A stretch of DNA of 64,000 nucleotides from an uncultured Coriobacteriaceae bacterium (GTDB lineage Bacteria; Actinomycetota; Coriobacteriia; Coriobacteriales; Coriobacteriaceae), in NCBI GenBank assembly GCA_944321435.1, contig CALULH010000010.1:1-64000 (forward strand), given 5' to 3'. The notes beneath the pieces are model-generated. The model had not been told where the DNA came from. It saw nothing but the letters and a program-made list of their open reading frames with translations, and did no database searches. A program made the position numbers and the translations under genes. Shown one piece after another: positions 7,876-19,278 of this stretch. Positions within the stretch are counted from its first letter, which is position 1. The number at the start of each line of letters is the position of its first letter.

Positions 7876-8802
7876 TTACCGGCCGAGGACCTCGCGCACG
7901 CGCCGCGCGATGCCGGAGGCGTCGAGCCCGAAGTGGGCCAGCAGCTCGTCGGGCTCGCCGGACGTGCCGAAGGTGGTCATGCCGATGCGCGTCACCGGCA
8001 CGGGGTGCTTCTCGCCCAGAAGCTCGGCCACCGCCGAACCCATGCCGCCGTAGACGGAGTGCTCCTCAACCGTGACCACGCGGCCGGTCTTGGCCGCACT
8101 GGCGAGGATGGTCTCCTCATCCAGGGGCTTCACGCTCATGACATCCACGACCTCGGCCGAGATGCCGTCCTGGGCGAGAAGGTCGGCGGCCTTGAGGGCC
8201 TCGGCCACCTCAACGCCGCAGGCCATAAGGGACACGTCCGCGCCCTCGCGCACCACGTTGGCGAAGGCGAGATCGCAGGCGAAGTCGTCGCCGTAGACCT
8301 CCGGAACCACGGCGCGTCCCAGGCGGATGTAGAACGGCCCGGGCGTAGTCGCGGCCAAGCGGATGGCCGCGCAGGCGGCTGCGTAGTCGGCCGGCACCAG
8401 CACGCGCATGTTGGGCAGCACGCGCATGAGCGCGATGTCCTCGAGCATCTGGTGCGTGGCGCCGTCGGGACCCACGGTGATGCCGGAGTGCGTCGGCGCC
8501 ACCTTGACGTTGAGGTTGGAGTCGCACACGGTGTTGCGGATCTGCTCCCAGCAGCGGCCCGTGCCGAAGACGGCGAACGAGCCGGTGAAGACGGTGCGGC
8601 CGGCCAGCGCCAGGCCGGATGCCACGCCGATCATGTTCTGCTCGGCGATGCCGACGTCCACCATGCGGTCGGGGTAGGCCTCCGCGAACTTGCCGGTGGT
8701 GGTGGAGCCAGCCAGGTCGGCGTCAACGGCCATGACGTCGACGCCCTCCTCCACCAGCTTGATGAGGGTTGCGCCGAACGCGGCGCGCGTTGCCTTAGCC
8801 AT
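7876..8802 (-). CDS. Transketolase, C-terminal subunit
   Basis: This 308-residue protein is the second half of a split transketolase, which transfers two-carbon units in the non-oxidative pentose phosphate pathway. It carries the pyrimidine-binding domain (about 5-170) with the catalytic-glutamate region VDVGIAEQNMIGVASGLA, and the C-terminal transketolase domain (about 190-305). ATG 8802 has GGAGG nine bases upstream and begins five bases after the stop of the N-terminal subunit gene, so the two subunits are made together. Split transketolases of this kind are common in anaerobic Firmicutes and Coriobacteriia. Confidence 0.96.
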   Translation of the reverse strand: MAKATRAAFGATLIKLVEEGVDVMAVDADLAGSTTTGKFAEAYPDRMVDVGIAEQNMIGVASGLALAGRTVFTGSFAVFGTGRCWEQIRNTVCDSNLNVKVAPTHSGITVGPDGATHQMLEDIALMRVLPNMRVLVPADYAAACAAIRLAATTPGPFYIRLGRAVVPEVYGDDFACDLAFANVVREGADVSLMACGVEVAEALKAADLLAQDGISAEVVDVMSVKPLDEETILASAAKTGRVVTVEEHSVYGGMGSAVAELLGEKHPVPVTRIGMTTFGTSGEPDELLAHFGLDASGIARRVREVLGR

Positions 8803-8807
8803 AGGGT

Positions 8808-9710
8808 TTAAGCCTCCTTGCAAGCGGCGGCCAGAGCGGCTGCGGCCTCGTCGAGCTCTGCCAGTGCCTGGGCGGCCTGCTCCTCGCTGGGAGCGTTGCC
8901 GTGCCAGTTGCAGGCGTCCTCCATGAAGGAGACGCCCTTGCCCTTGACGGTGTGCGCCACAATGGCGGTCGGCGCGCCCTTGTGGCCCTGCGCGTCGGCA
9001 AAGGCGGCGCGCAGCTCGGAGACGCTGTGGCCGTCGACCTCCAGCGTGTTCCAGCCGAAAGCGCGGAACTTAGCGCACACGTCGCCCAAGCTGCAGACGT
9101 CGGTCACATGGCCGTCGATCTGCAGGTTGTTGAGGTCGACGACCGCGGTGAGGTTGTCGAGCCCGCGGTGCGCGGCGAACATGAGGGCCTCCCAGTTCTG
9201 GCCCTCCTGCAGCTCGCCGTCGCCGGTGAGGGCGTAGACGCGCTTCTCGTGCGCATCGGCACCTTCGCGGGCGGCGTCCTGCTTGAACGCCAATGCCAGG
9301 CCGGCGGCAATGGAGAGGCCCTGGCCCAGCGAGCCGGTGGAAACCTCGATGCCGGGGGCGCAGTGGCAGTCCGGGTGCCCCTGGAAACGAGACCCCAGCT
9401 TGCGCAGGGTGAGAAGCTCCTCGCGCGGAACGTATCCCACCTCCGCCAGCGCGGCGTAGAGTGCAGGGGCCGCGTGCCCCTTGCACAGGATGAAGCGGTC
9501 GCGCGCCGGATCGGCGGCGTCCGCGGGGTTGTAGTTCAGAACAGAGCCGAAGAAGAGCGTGGCCACGATATCGGCGGCCGAAAGCGAGCCGCCCGGATGG
9601 CCGGAGCCGGCGGCTGCCAGCATGCGGATAATGTCGTGTCGCATCCGATTGGCGACGAGGGCCACCTCGCCGTCGGTGCGCACGGGTTGCGCGCCCAGTG
9701 TGTTGCTCAT
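8808..9710 (-). CDS. Transketolase, N-terminal (thiamine diphosphate) subunit
   Basis: This 300-residue protein is the thiamine-diphosphate-binding half of a split transketolase. The GDG...NN cofactor motif is visible as GDGELQEGQNWEA...VVDLNNLQIDG, and the GHPGGSLSAADI and KGHAAPALYAAL segments match the family. ATG 9710 follows AGAGGGGAG; the frame extends to 9806 but that part has no ribosome site and contains the -10 box. It is the first gene of a two-gene operon with the C-terminal subunit. Confidence 0.96.
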   Translation of the reverse strand: MSNTLGAQPVRTDGEVALVANRMRHDIIRMLAAAGSGHPGGSLSAADIVATLFFGSVLNYNPADAADPARDRFILCKGHAAPALYAALAEVGYVPREELLTLRKLGSRFQGHPDCHCAPGIEVSTGSLGQGLSIAAGLALAFKQDAAREGADAHEKRVYALTGDGELQEGQNWEALMFAAHRGLDNLTAVVDLNNLQIDGHVTDVCSLGDVCAKFRAFGWNTLEVDGHSVSELRAAFADAQGHKGAPTAIVAHTVKGKGVSFMEDACNWHGNAPSEEQAAQALAELDEAAAALAAACKEA

Positions 9711-9764
9711 GCAACTCCCCTCTTGTTGCGTACATCCGCCCGCAGCGGTACTGCGGCAGGTGCG

Positions 9765-9770
9765 ATTATA
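9765..9770 (-). promoter_or_regulatory. -10 box for the transketolase operon
   Basis: A perfect TATAAT on the minus strand lies 55 bases before the ATG of the N-terminal subunit. The -35 position (TTACGT, 17-bp spacer) is poor, so activation by another factor is possible. The Crp/Fnr-type regulator gene immediately upstream is an obvious candidate, but no shared palindrome is visible here. Confidence 0.5.
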
Positions 9771-9920
9771 GGTTTCCGCACGCCCAAACGTAACCCTGAG
9801 CGTCAAAACAGCGCGTCTACCTGCATGATAAAACGTTTATCTGTGTAAAAGTTTTTCAGGTGGGAAACATGAGGGCCGCGCGCCTGCGGCAAAGCGCGGC
9901 GCAAGCGCCGCCCCGGGCGC

Positions 9921-10493
9921 CTATCCGCGGCGCTCGGCGGAGCGGATACGCGAAAGCGTGACCGGCGACATCCCCAGATAGGATGCGATGTAGCGGTTGG
10001 GAATCTGGTCGATGAGCCCGGGGTGCTTCTCGCAGAACCAGCGGTAGCGCTCATCGGCGCGCAGCTGGGCCACCACCTGCTGGACCTCCCAGTGCATGCC
10101 CCAGGCGTTCTGCAGCATTCGGATGCAGTAGAGCGCAAGCGGCAGGCTGCTGTCGAGCAGCGCCATGAAGCGCGGCAGGTCAAGAGAGAGCACCACGCTG
10201 TCGAAAAGCGCCTCTATGGTGGTGGGGGACGCAACGTCGAAACGCGCGCTCGGCATCACGGGGATGGCCGGGTCGAGCATGAGGCAATCGGTGACCTCCC
10301 GCCCGGCCTGGTCGATGAAAAACGAACGCATGCCACCCGAAACCAGCACGTTGACCTGGGTCTGGACGTCGCCGGCGTTGATCACCCGGCTTCCTTTGGC
10401 GCACGTCCGCACGCGCGCGAAGGCGGCCAGGTTACGCGTCAGCTCGGCGTCAGCCGTATCGAAATATAAGGAGACAAGCGATTCGACAGTCAC
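9921..10493 (-). CDS. Crp/Fnr-family transcription regulator
   Basis: This protein of about 190 residues has an N-terminal cyclic-nucleotide-binding-like beta-roll (about 10-120) and a C-terminal helix-turn-helix (DQIPNRYIASYLGMSPVTLSRIRS, about 160-185), the architecture of Crp/Fnr regulators. The HTH is close to the C-terminus and the winged extension is short, giving a protein smaller than Crp (about 210). There is no N-terminal cysteine cluster, so an Fnr-type iron-sulfur sensor is unlikely. The GTG at 10493 has GAAGGGG upstream; another GTG at 10508 has no ribosome site. A PrfA-like palindrome at 10614-10627 suggests autoregulation. Confidence 0.88.
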   Translation of the reverse strand: MTVESLVSLYFDTADAELTRNLAAFARVRTCAKGSRVINAGDVQTQVNVLVSGGMRSFFIDQAGREVTDCLMLDPAIPVMPSARFDVASPTTIEALFDSVVLSLDLPRFMALLDSSLPLALYCIRMLQNAWGMHWEVQQVVAQLRADERYRWFCEKHPGLIDQIPNRYIASYLGMSPVTLSRIRSAERRG

Positions 10494-10586
10494 CGTGCAC
10501 CCCTTCACCGCATAAGAAAGCCCGCTGGCTCCGGCTCTACCCTTACCTCAGATACCGGAGTCAGCGGACTGCCCGACCCACGTCCT

Positions 10587-10627
10587 TTATAGCGCAAGCG
10601 CGCCAGCCGCGCATTAGCATTTGCTAA
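10587..10627 (-). promoter_or_regulatory. Promoter and PrfA/Crp-type operator of the regulator gene
   Basis: On the minus strand TATAAA (10587-10592) makes a -10 box. The palindrome TTAGCATTTGCTAA (10614-10627) has two 6-bp half sites separated by 2 bp, the layout of a PrfA box (TTAACANNTGTTAA). Its centre is about 41 bp before the expected transcription start, the class II activator position, where it replaces a recognisable -35. A hairpin (10523-10534 with 10555-10566) lies in the leader. Autoregulation is inferred. Confidence 0.55.
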
Positions 10628-10651
10628 CAGCAACGATTATGCGAGGCGAAA

Positions 10652-11787
10652 TCAGTCCAGATCCTGCACTTCGACCGGATCGGCGTTGCCGGTGGCCCAA
10701 CGGTGGTACCCGATGATGAAGGGGTCCAGGTCGCCGTCCTCCAGCACGCTCTCCACGTTGCTCGTCTCCACACCGCAGCGCAGGTCCTTGACCATCTGGT
10801 AGGGGTAGAGCACGTAGGAGCGGATCTGGTTGCCGAAGCCGATCTCGGTCTTGGGGCCGCGGATCTCGTCGAGCTTGTCGGCGCGCTTCTGAAGCTCGAG
10901 CTCGTAGAGGCGGGCTTTCAGGATCTGCATGCACGCGGCCTTGTTCTGGATCTGGCTGCGCTCGTTCTGACAGGTCACCACGATGCCCGTGGGCAGATGC
11001 GTCACACGGACGGCGGAGTCGGTGGTGTTGACGCCCTGGCCGCCGGGGCCGCTGGCATGGTAGACGTCCACGCGGATGTCATCCGGGGCGATCTCGATCT
11101 CAACGTCGTCCGGCAGCACCGGGATGACCTCCACGCCGGCGAAGGTCGTCTGCCGGCGCTTTTTGGCGTCCGTGGGACTGATGCGCACCAGGCGGTGCAC
11201 GCCGGCCTCCGCGCGCAGCATGCCGAAGGCGTTCTTGCCCTCGACCGTGATGGTGGCGCGGTCGATGCCGATCTGCTCGGCTGCCGGGCAGTCGTTGACG
11301 GTAACCTTCCAGCCGCGGCGCTCGCAGTACTTCATGTACATCTTGAACAGCATGAAGGTCCAGTCCTGGGCCTCCAGGCCGCCCTGGCCGGGCTTGATGG
11401 TGAGAATGGCGTCGCCGTGGTCGAACTCGCCGGTGAACCAGCTGGCAAGCTCCAAGTCGTCCACGCTGCGCTCGAGATCCTCGGCAAGGCACTGCGCCTC
11501 GGCGACAAGATCGGCGTCGCCGTCCATCTCCGCAGCGAGCTCGAGGGCAGCCTGCGCGTCGGCCAGCATGGCGCGAGCGCGCTCCACCGCCTCCACGTCG
11601 TCCTTCATCTGGGAGAGCTCGGTCATGGTCTGGCGCGCGGCGTCGGCGTCGTCCCAGAAGCCAGGCGCGGCGCTCTGAGCCTCCAGAGAGGCAATGCGCC
11701 CGCGCTTCTCGTCCAAGTGCAGGTACTGCTCCACCTCGGCCAGGCGCGCGGAAAGCCCCTCGAGCGCCGCGGGTGTGACCGCCTCCA

Positions 11788-11788
<1 letters not shown>
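10652..11788 (-). CDS. prfB: Peptide chain release factor 2
   Basis: This 378-residue protein is RF2, which ends translation at UGA and UAA codons. The GGQ catalytic motif is at 249-251 (ASGPGGQGVNTTDS). At the tripeptide anticodon position, residues 204-206, it reads SPT instead of the usual SPF; the surrounding LVRIS...RRQTTFAGVEV sequence is normal for actinobacterial RF2. The gene is one open frame: there is no in-frame UGA or CUUUGA slippery site near codon 25, so the classic autoregulatory frameshift is absent. It ends with TGA. The ATG at 11788 overlaps the secA TAA as TAATG, so translation is coupled to secA. Confidence 0.95.
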
Positions 11789-14790
<3,002 letters not shown>

Positions 14791-14873
14791 ACGATTCCTT
14801 CGGTCGTGCGGGGCACGCCGTCCGCACCGCGCGCGGGCGCTTTCAGCATGCTGCATACATTCAGACGGGCTTT

Positions 14874-14882
14874 ACTCTAGCA
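14874..14882 (-). promoter_or_regulatory. Extended -10 promoter for secA-prfB
   Basis: The minus strand carries TGCTAGAGT, an extended -10 element about 84 bases before the secA ATG. The remaining gap to 15176 (about 300 bases) contains no gene that I can support and two copies of GCGAGAAG in either orientation. Confidence 0.45.
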
Positions 14883-15176
14883 ATACGCTTCTGCGAGAAG
14901 AACATCCCTCGCCGACTCGAACAAAGAAACCATGTAAGGGGGCGGCAAGCCCGTGGCCGAGAAACGCGTTCGTACGAGTTCCCCTTTCGCGCAATGCGCT
15001 CGTATCAATGCGCTTCTCGCCCACTTTTCGCGCCCGCCGCGCGGCTTCACCCGACTCGGGGCGCTTCGCGCCCGCCGCCTCCGGCGCGTGCGGCTTGCGT
15101 TTCCCCCCTTATACGTAAGCAGACGGTTAGGCATGACGCAGGTTCTGTGCGCTATGGACGCACGAAAGCAGCAGCG

Positions 15177-15185
15177 TGCTAGACT
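15177..15185 (+). promoter_or_regulatory. Extended -10 promoter for the HAD gene
   Basis: TGCTAGACT on the plus strand is an extended -10 element 72 bases before the GTG of the HAD phosphatase gene. It matches the TGCTARAVT words in front of ftsE, secA and rpmE. Confidence 0.45.
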
Positions 15186-15257
15186 TGCTCGCGGAAAAGG
15201 CGGCACCGGCACGACGTTCGGCGCCCGAGAGCAGGCAGATACGGAGGTTGCGGGCAC

Positions 15258-16097
15258 GTGATCAAGCTCTTCGCATGCGATCTGGACGGAACGCTCCTGA
15301 ACTACTTCCACCAGGTGGACAAAACCATTCTGAAGGCCATCCGCGCCGTAGAGGAGGCGGGGCTTGAGTTCACCGTGGCCACGGGGCGCAACATGCGCGC
15401 CCAGCAGCGCCGCGACTTTGGATTGGACCAGGTGCGCATGCACGCCGTCGGCATGAACGGCGCCATGGTGTTCAACACCTCGGGCGAGCTCATTTACGCC
15501 AAGCCCATGGACAAGGCCTTTATCGAGGAGCTGCTGCGCGCGTTTCCCGAACTCGGCTTCGAATGCATCGGCTACGATCATGTCTTTGTGACCGATTCGC
15601 GCGAGCGCCACACGGCGTACGGCGGACGCAAGGGCGTTCTGGGCCTGGTGATGCGCCCCATGCGCGCCAAGTTCCTGGCCGATTGCCGTTTTGACCAGAC
15701 GCCCTCCGACGTGTTGGGGCGCGACATCCTGAAGATCAACTGCCATGTGCACGACGCCGCGCGCGAACGCGAGCTCAAGGCGTTCATCGCCGAGCACAGC
15801 GACCGCGTGGTGAACGCGCCGTTCAACCCCACGATGTTCGAAATCACCGACAAGGACGTGAACAAGGGCACGGCCGTTGCCTACCTGGCGCGTTACCTGG
15901 GATTCTCCGAGGACGAAGTGGCCGTATACGGCGACGGCGGCAACGACCTCAAGATGCTCGAGCGCTTCCGCAACGCCTACGCTACGAGCAACGGCAGCGA
16001 CGCGGCCAAGCAGGCCGCCGGCACCGTCATAGGCCACTGCGCGCTGCACGCCGTGCCCCACCACATCATGCGCACCCTCCGCGCGCAGCGCGGGTAG
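15258..16097 (+). CDS. Cof-type HAD-superfamily phosphatase
   Basis: This 279-residue protein is a type IIB (Cof-like) HAD hydrolase, a cytosolic phosphatase acting on sugar phosphates, flavin phosphates or similar metabolites. The nucleophile motif DLDGTLLN is at residues 8-15, the motif II region at TGRNMRAQ, the motif III lysine in DVNKGTAV, and the metal-binding motif IV is GDGGND. A cap domain lies between about residues 85 and 185. The GTG at 15258 is preceded by GGAGG. Its substrate cannot be inferred from the sequence. It converges with rpmE on a shared terminator. Confidence 0.92.
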   Translation: MIKLFACDLDGTLLNYFHQVDKTILKAIRAVEEAGLEFTVATGRNMRAQQRRDFGLDQVRMHAVGMNGAMVFNTSGELIYAKPMDKAFIEELLRAFPELGFECIGYDHVFVTDSRERHTAYGGRKGVLGLVMRPMRAKFLADCRFDQTPSDVLGRDILKINCHVHDAARERELKAFIAEHSDRVVNAPFNPTMFEITDKDVNKGTAVAYLARYLGFSEDEVAVYGDGGNDLKMLERFRNAYATSNGSDAAKQAAGTVIGHCALHAVPHHIMRTLRAQRG

Positions 16098-16215
16098 CGG
16101 GCACCGCAAAGGAAGCGGGATGACGCAGGGGCGCCGCCTTGCGCTTGGAACGGCGCCGGCGCCCGCTGGGTGACATACGGAGAGGAAGTCCCGCAGGCAC
16201 CGTGAACGATGGATG

Positions 16216-16260
16216 AAAAAAGCGCCCGCTGCCGGAGATTCCAGCAACGGGCGCTTTTAC
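16216..16260. terminator. Bidirectional intrinsic terminator
   Basis: AAAAAAGCGCCCGCTGC pairs with GCAACGGGCGCTTTT around an 11-nt loop. A-rich on the left and T-rich on the right, it can end both the plus-strand HAD gene (stop at 16097) and the minus-strand rpmE gene (stop at 16305). Confidence 0.85.
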
Positions 16261-16304
16261 CTGCGTTTTTGCAGCAGCTTGAGCAACCTTGGGGCGATAG
16301 GCGC

Positions 16305-16733
16305 CTACTCGGCGGCCTGCTCCTCAGCGGCGGGCTCGGCAGCAGCCTCGGCCTCAGCCGGAGCGGCAGCGGCCTCCTCGGCCTTCTTGGCAGCCTCGGC
16401 AGCGTACTTCTCGGCACGCTTGGCCTTCTCGGCAGCCTTAGCCTCGCGCTCGGCGGCCTTCTTGGCAGCGGCCTCCTCGGCGGCCTTGGCGCGCGCGGCC
16501 TTGCGCTCGGCCTCGCGCTGCAGCGCGGCCTGGGCGGCACCGCCGAACTTCTGCTCGAAGCGGCCCACGCGTCCGCCGGTATCAACGAACTTCTGCTGGC
16601 CGGTGTAGAACGGGTGGCACTCGTTGCAGAGCTCGACCACGATCTCCGGCTTGGTGGAATGCGTCTTGAACGTGTTGCCGCAGGAGCAGCGAACCGTGCA
16701 CTCCACGTACTCGGGATGGATGCCTTGCTTCAT
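16305..16733 (-). CDS. rpmE: 50S ribosomal protein L31 with an Ala/Lys/Glu-rich tail
   Basis: This 142-residue protein is ribosomal protein L31 of the zinc-binding type. The first 70 residues carry the L31 fold, with a Cys pair in VRCSCGNTF and the CNEC pair in [20 protein letters not shown]. Normal L31 is about 70 residues; here a further 65 residues of Ala, Lys and Glu follow, predicted to be one long charged helix. Similar tails occur in some actinobacterial L31 proteins. ATG 16733 has AAGGAG upstream. Its 5-prime leader contains two twin hairpins that resemble a ribosomal-protein leader. Confidence 0.95.
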   Translation of the reverse strand: MKQGIHPEYVECTVRCSCGNTFKTHSTKPEIVVELCNECHPFYTGQQKFVDTGGRVGRFEQKFGGAAQAALQREAERKAARAKAAEEAAAKKAAEREAKAAEKAKRAEKYAAEAAKKAEEAAAAPAEAEAAAEPAAEEQAAE

Positions 16734-16753
16734 GGGATGACTCCTTAAACTCA

Positions 16754-16805
16754 GCCCTGGTTTCCGAACAGGGCGTAAGGGGTTGCCTTGGTTTCCGACC
16801 AAGGC
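16754..16805 (-). ncRNA. Putative L31 ribosomal-protein leader (two twin hairpins)
   Basis: The rpmE leader has two consecutive hairpins on the minus strand: GCCTTGG-TCGGAAA-CCAAGGC (16785-16805) and GCCCTG-TTCGGAAAC-CAGGGC (16754-16774). They share the TCGGAAACCA loop region. A repeated loop just upstream of rpmE is what one expects of an autoregulatory leader bound by L31. Rfam-type L31 leaders, including an L31-Coriobacteria class, have been described; the match to that class is my recollection and was not tested. Confidence 0.65.
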
Positions 16806-16819
16806 GAGACAACTCGCTT

Positions 16820-16828
16820 AGTTTAGCA
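16820..16828 (-). promoter_or_regulatory. Extended -10 promoter for rpmE
   Basis: The minus strand reads TGCTAAACT. Transcription would begin near 16813, just before the first leader hairpin, giving an 80-nt leader made up almost wholly of the twin hairpins. Confidence 0.5.
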
Positions 16829-16991
16829 CGTTGCCCGCATGCGCGCCCCACGCCACAAAAGCATCACGGCTGGCATGCGCCGGGCAGCCCCGGCACGCAT
16901 CCTAGGCGTCTTTCCAATCTGCATGTAAGCGCACAGTTTTGTGAAGGATGCGTTTCAAGGCGCACCTCTCGCTTCTCGCCCGCGTTTTGGG

Positions 16992-16997
16992 TATAAA
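16992..16997 (+). promoter_or_regulatory. -10 box for the ACT-domain gene
   Basis: TATAAA on the plus strand lies 109 bases before the ACT-domain ATG, in the 370-bp gap between rpmE and that gene. No good -35 is visible. Confidence 0.35.
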
Positions 16998-17106
16998 GAT
17001 ACAACCGCGCGCCAAGCAACGCGCCGCGCCCTGATCGGCCAAGCGCTGCCGGGGCCGCCCGTCACACCGCAGCCGCCGCCCCGCCGCGGCCGATAAGGAG
17101 GCAACC

Positions 17107-17394
17107 ATGGCACATACCTCTGCCGACCGCATTGTCGTTACCGTCCTGGGCGAGAACCGCCCCGGCATCGTGGCACGCGTTGCCGGTATTCTCGCCGAGG
17201 GAAACGTCGACATTCGCGACATCACGCAGAGCATCGTGGACAACATGTTCACCATGACCATGCTCGCCGACCTGGCCACCTCCACGGTGGATTTCGCCCA
17301 GCTGCAGACCAGCCTCACCGACCTGGGCGCCGACATGGGCCTCACCATATCGGTTCAGCGCGAGGACGTCTTCAACTTCATGCACCGGCTGTAA
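17107..17394 (+). CDS. ACT-domain protein (UPF0237 family)
   Basis: This 95-residue protein is a stand-alone ACT domain: RIVVTVLGENRPGIVARVAGILAEGNVDIRDITQSIV is the ligand-binding beta-alpha-beta unit, with the conserved glycine of the RPGIVA turn. Family members are proposed to sense amino acids and often sit beside a UPF0210 gene; here that partner is missing and citrate synthase follows 206 bp later. ATG 17107 has an ideal AAGGAGG seven bases before it. The ligand is unknown. Confidence 0.9.
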   Translation: MAHTSADRIVVTVLGENRPGIVARVAGILAEGNVDIRDITQSIVDNMFTMTMLADLATSTVDFAQLQTSLTDLGADMGLTISVQREDVFNFMHRL

Positions 17395-17600
17395 CGAGGC
17401 GGCACCGCACCCTGTGCCCGACGCGCCGAACGAGGCGACCGGACCGCGGCGCAGGGCATGCGTTTATCGCCCGTTAACGCCCGGCTGCCAAACTGCACGG
17501 CGTCTTCCGCAAGAAACGCGGACAACCCCATTCCCCAGCCCTAACGGTCTGCTCCGGCCGCGGTTGCCCCTATCGAAAGCTCGTACCAAAGGAGGCACAT

Positions 17601-19022
17601 ATGGAGCATATGCAATTTGCCTACGGCCCGATGAAGAACCGCCACTTGGAGGACTTCGACGCCAAGCGGCATATAGGTGCCGACGGCGAGCGCCTCTACC
17701 ACAGCCTGACCAACTTCGAGCCGTACGAGGAGAACCTCTTCCGCGAGCACAACGTCAAGCGCGGCCTGCGCAACGCCGACGGCTCGGGCGTGGTGGCAGG
17801 GCTCACCCGCATCTGCGACGTGCACGGCTACAAGAAGATCGACGGCGTCGCCGTGCCCGACGAAGGCAAGCTCACCTACCGCGGCTACGACGTGAAGGAC
17901 CTGGTGCGCAACGCCCAGTCCGAGGACCGCTTTGGCTACGAGGAGGTCGCCTACCTGCTGATCACGGGCTTCTTGCCCACCAAGGGCGAGCTCTACGACT
18001 TCCGCCAGCGCATTGCCGACTTCCGGTTCCTGGACCGCGAGTACGTGTACGAGTTCCCCATGCCCACGCAGTCCACCAGCATCATGAACGTGCTGCAGCG
18101 CGCCGTGCTGATGCTCTACGCCTTCGACTCCAACCCCGACACCACCGACCCCGAGCACGAGATCGACGTGGCGGCATCGCTGATCGCCCGTTTGCCGCGC
18201 ATCGCCGCCATCGCGCATATGACGCACCTCGCCGAGATGGAGGGCAGGGATGCGCATATCCCCTCTCCCGTGCCGAGCTACTCGGTTGCCGAGACCGTGC
18301 TGCAGGTGCTGCGCGGCGGAGACGACTTCACGCGCGACGAGGCCATGACCCTCGACGTCATGCTCATGCTGCATGCCGAGCACGGCGGCGGCAACAACTC
18401 CACGTTTGCCTGCCGCGTGCTGTCCTCGTCCGCCACGGATGCGTACTCGGCCTACGCAGCGGCCATCGGCTCGCTCAAGGGACCGCGCCACGGAGGCGCC
18501 AACGCCAAGGTCACGGCCATGCAGAAGGACATCATGACCCATGTGGAGCACTGGGACAACGATGACGAGCTCGCCTGTTACCTGGAGAAGATCGCGCGCA
18601 AGGACGCGTTCGACCGAACCGGCCTCATCTACGGCATGGGACACGCGGTTTACACGCTTTCCGACCCGCGCGCGCAGATCTGCAAGCGCTACGCCAGCCG
18701 CCTGGCCTCCATCAAGGGGCTGGAGCAGGAGTACACCCTCATCAACGCCATCGAGCGCCTGGCACCCGAGGTTATCGCCAACGTGCGCGGCACCAAGAAG
18801 CCCATCTGCGCCAACATCGACATGTACACCGGGTTGGTGTACCACATGCTGGGCGTCCCGCAGGACCTGTACACGCCGCTTTTCGCCGTGTCGCGCATGG
18901 CGGGATGGGCCGCGCACCGCATGGAGGAGCTCTACGGCGTGAACCGCATCATCCGCCCGGCTTACGTCACCGTCATGGAGGACAAGCCCTACGTGCCCAT
19001 AGCCGACCGCTCGGAGGCGTAA
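17601..19022 (+). CDS. Citrate synthase
   Basis: This 473-residue protein is citrate (or 2-methylcitrate) synthase, condensing acetyl-CoA with oxaloacetate. Catalytic signatures are LHAEHGGGNNSTF (H261), the GMGHAVYTLSDPRA block (H348) and the aspartate in NIDMYTGLVYH (about 427). It is longer than most type II bacterial enzymes because of a roughly 60-residue N-terminal part. ATG 17601 has AAAGGAGG at ideal spacing. No aconitase or isocitrate dehydrogenase lies nearby, so it probably feeds an incomplete TCA route to glutamate. The 206-bp gap upstream shows no gene. Citrate versus methylcitrate specificity is not decided by the sequence. Confidence 0.95.
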   Translation: MEHMQFAYGPMKNRHLEDFDAKRHIGADGERLYHSLTNFEPYEENLFREHNVKRGLRNADGSGVVAGLTRICDVHGYKKIDGVAVPDEGKLTYRGYDVKDLVRNAQSEDRFGYEEVAYLLITGFLPTKGELYDFRQRIADFRFLDREYVYEFPMPTQSTSIMNVLQRAVLMLYAFDSNPDTTDPEHEIDVAASLIARLPRIAAIAHMTHLAEMEGRDAHIPSPVPSYSVAETVLQVLRGGDDFTRDEAMTLDVMLMLHAEHGGGNNSTFACRVLSSSATDAYSAYAAAIGSLKGPRHGGANAKVTAMQKDIMTHVEHWDNDDELACYLEKIARKDAFDRTGLIYGMGHAVYTLSDPRAQICKRYASRLASIKGLEQEYTLINAIERLAPEVIANVRGTKKPICANIDMYTGLVYHMLGVPQDLYTPLFAVSRMAGWAAHRMEELYGVNRIIRPAYVTVMEDKPYVPIADRSEA

Positions 19023-19076
19023 GGAGCCAAGGCCATTCCGGACGCCGGCCCAACCGGGCGAGAGGCGCCCTTCCTC

Positions 19077-19144
19077 AATCGCACCGACCGCGTTGCGTTC
19101 CGCCCCACCGGGCTGAAAGCACCGCGGTCGGTGCGATTCTTTAC
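19077..19144 (+). terminator. Hairpin of the AATCGCACCG family after citrate synthase
   Basis: Perfect 16-bp arms AATCGCACCGACCGCG (19077-19092) and its complement (19123-19138) flank a 30-nt loop and are followed by TCTTTA on the plus strand. The position, 54 bases after the citrate synthase stop, suggests it works as a terminator. Its outer 10 bp are shared with the hairpins at 5213, 22234 and 52737. Confidence 0.7.
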
Positions 19145-19229
19145 GGACGCAAAGCAGTGCCCTTGCGGGCGAGAAGAGCGGACGCCGAAAAGGGCGAGAA
19201 GCGCGGTCGCGGCACCCGGTCGCTGGTCG

Positions 19230-19235
19230 TATAAT
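19230..19235 (+). promoter_or_regulatory. -10 box for the second HAD gene
   Basis: A perfect TATAAT lies 44 bases before the ATG at 19279 on the plus strand. The -35 region is GC-rich and weak. Confidence 0.5.
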
Positions 19236-19278
19236 ACCGTGCTGTTTTATCCGCAACGCTTCCGAGGAGGCGGCCGGG

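Noticed and set aside
14791..15257. Possible small genes in the secA-HAD gap
   Set aside because: Short frames here lack ribosome sites and recognisable sequence; only divergent promoter words are supported.
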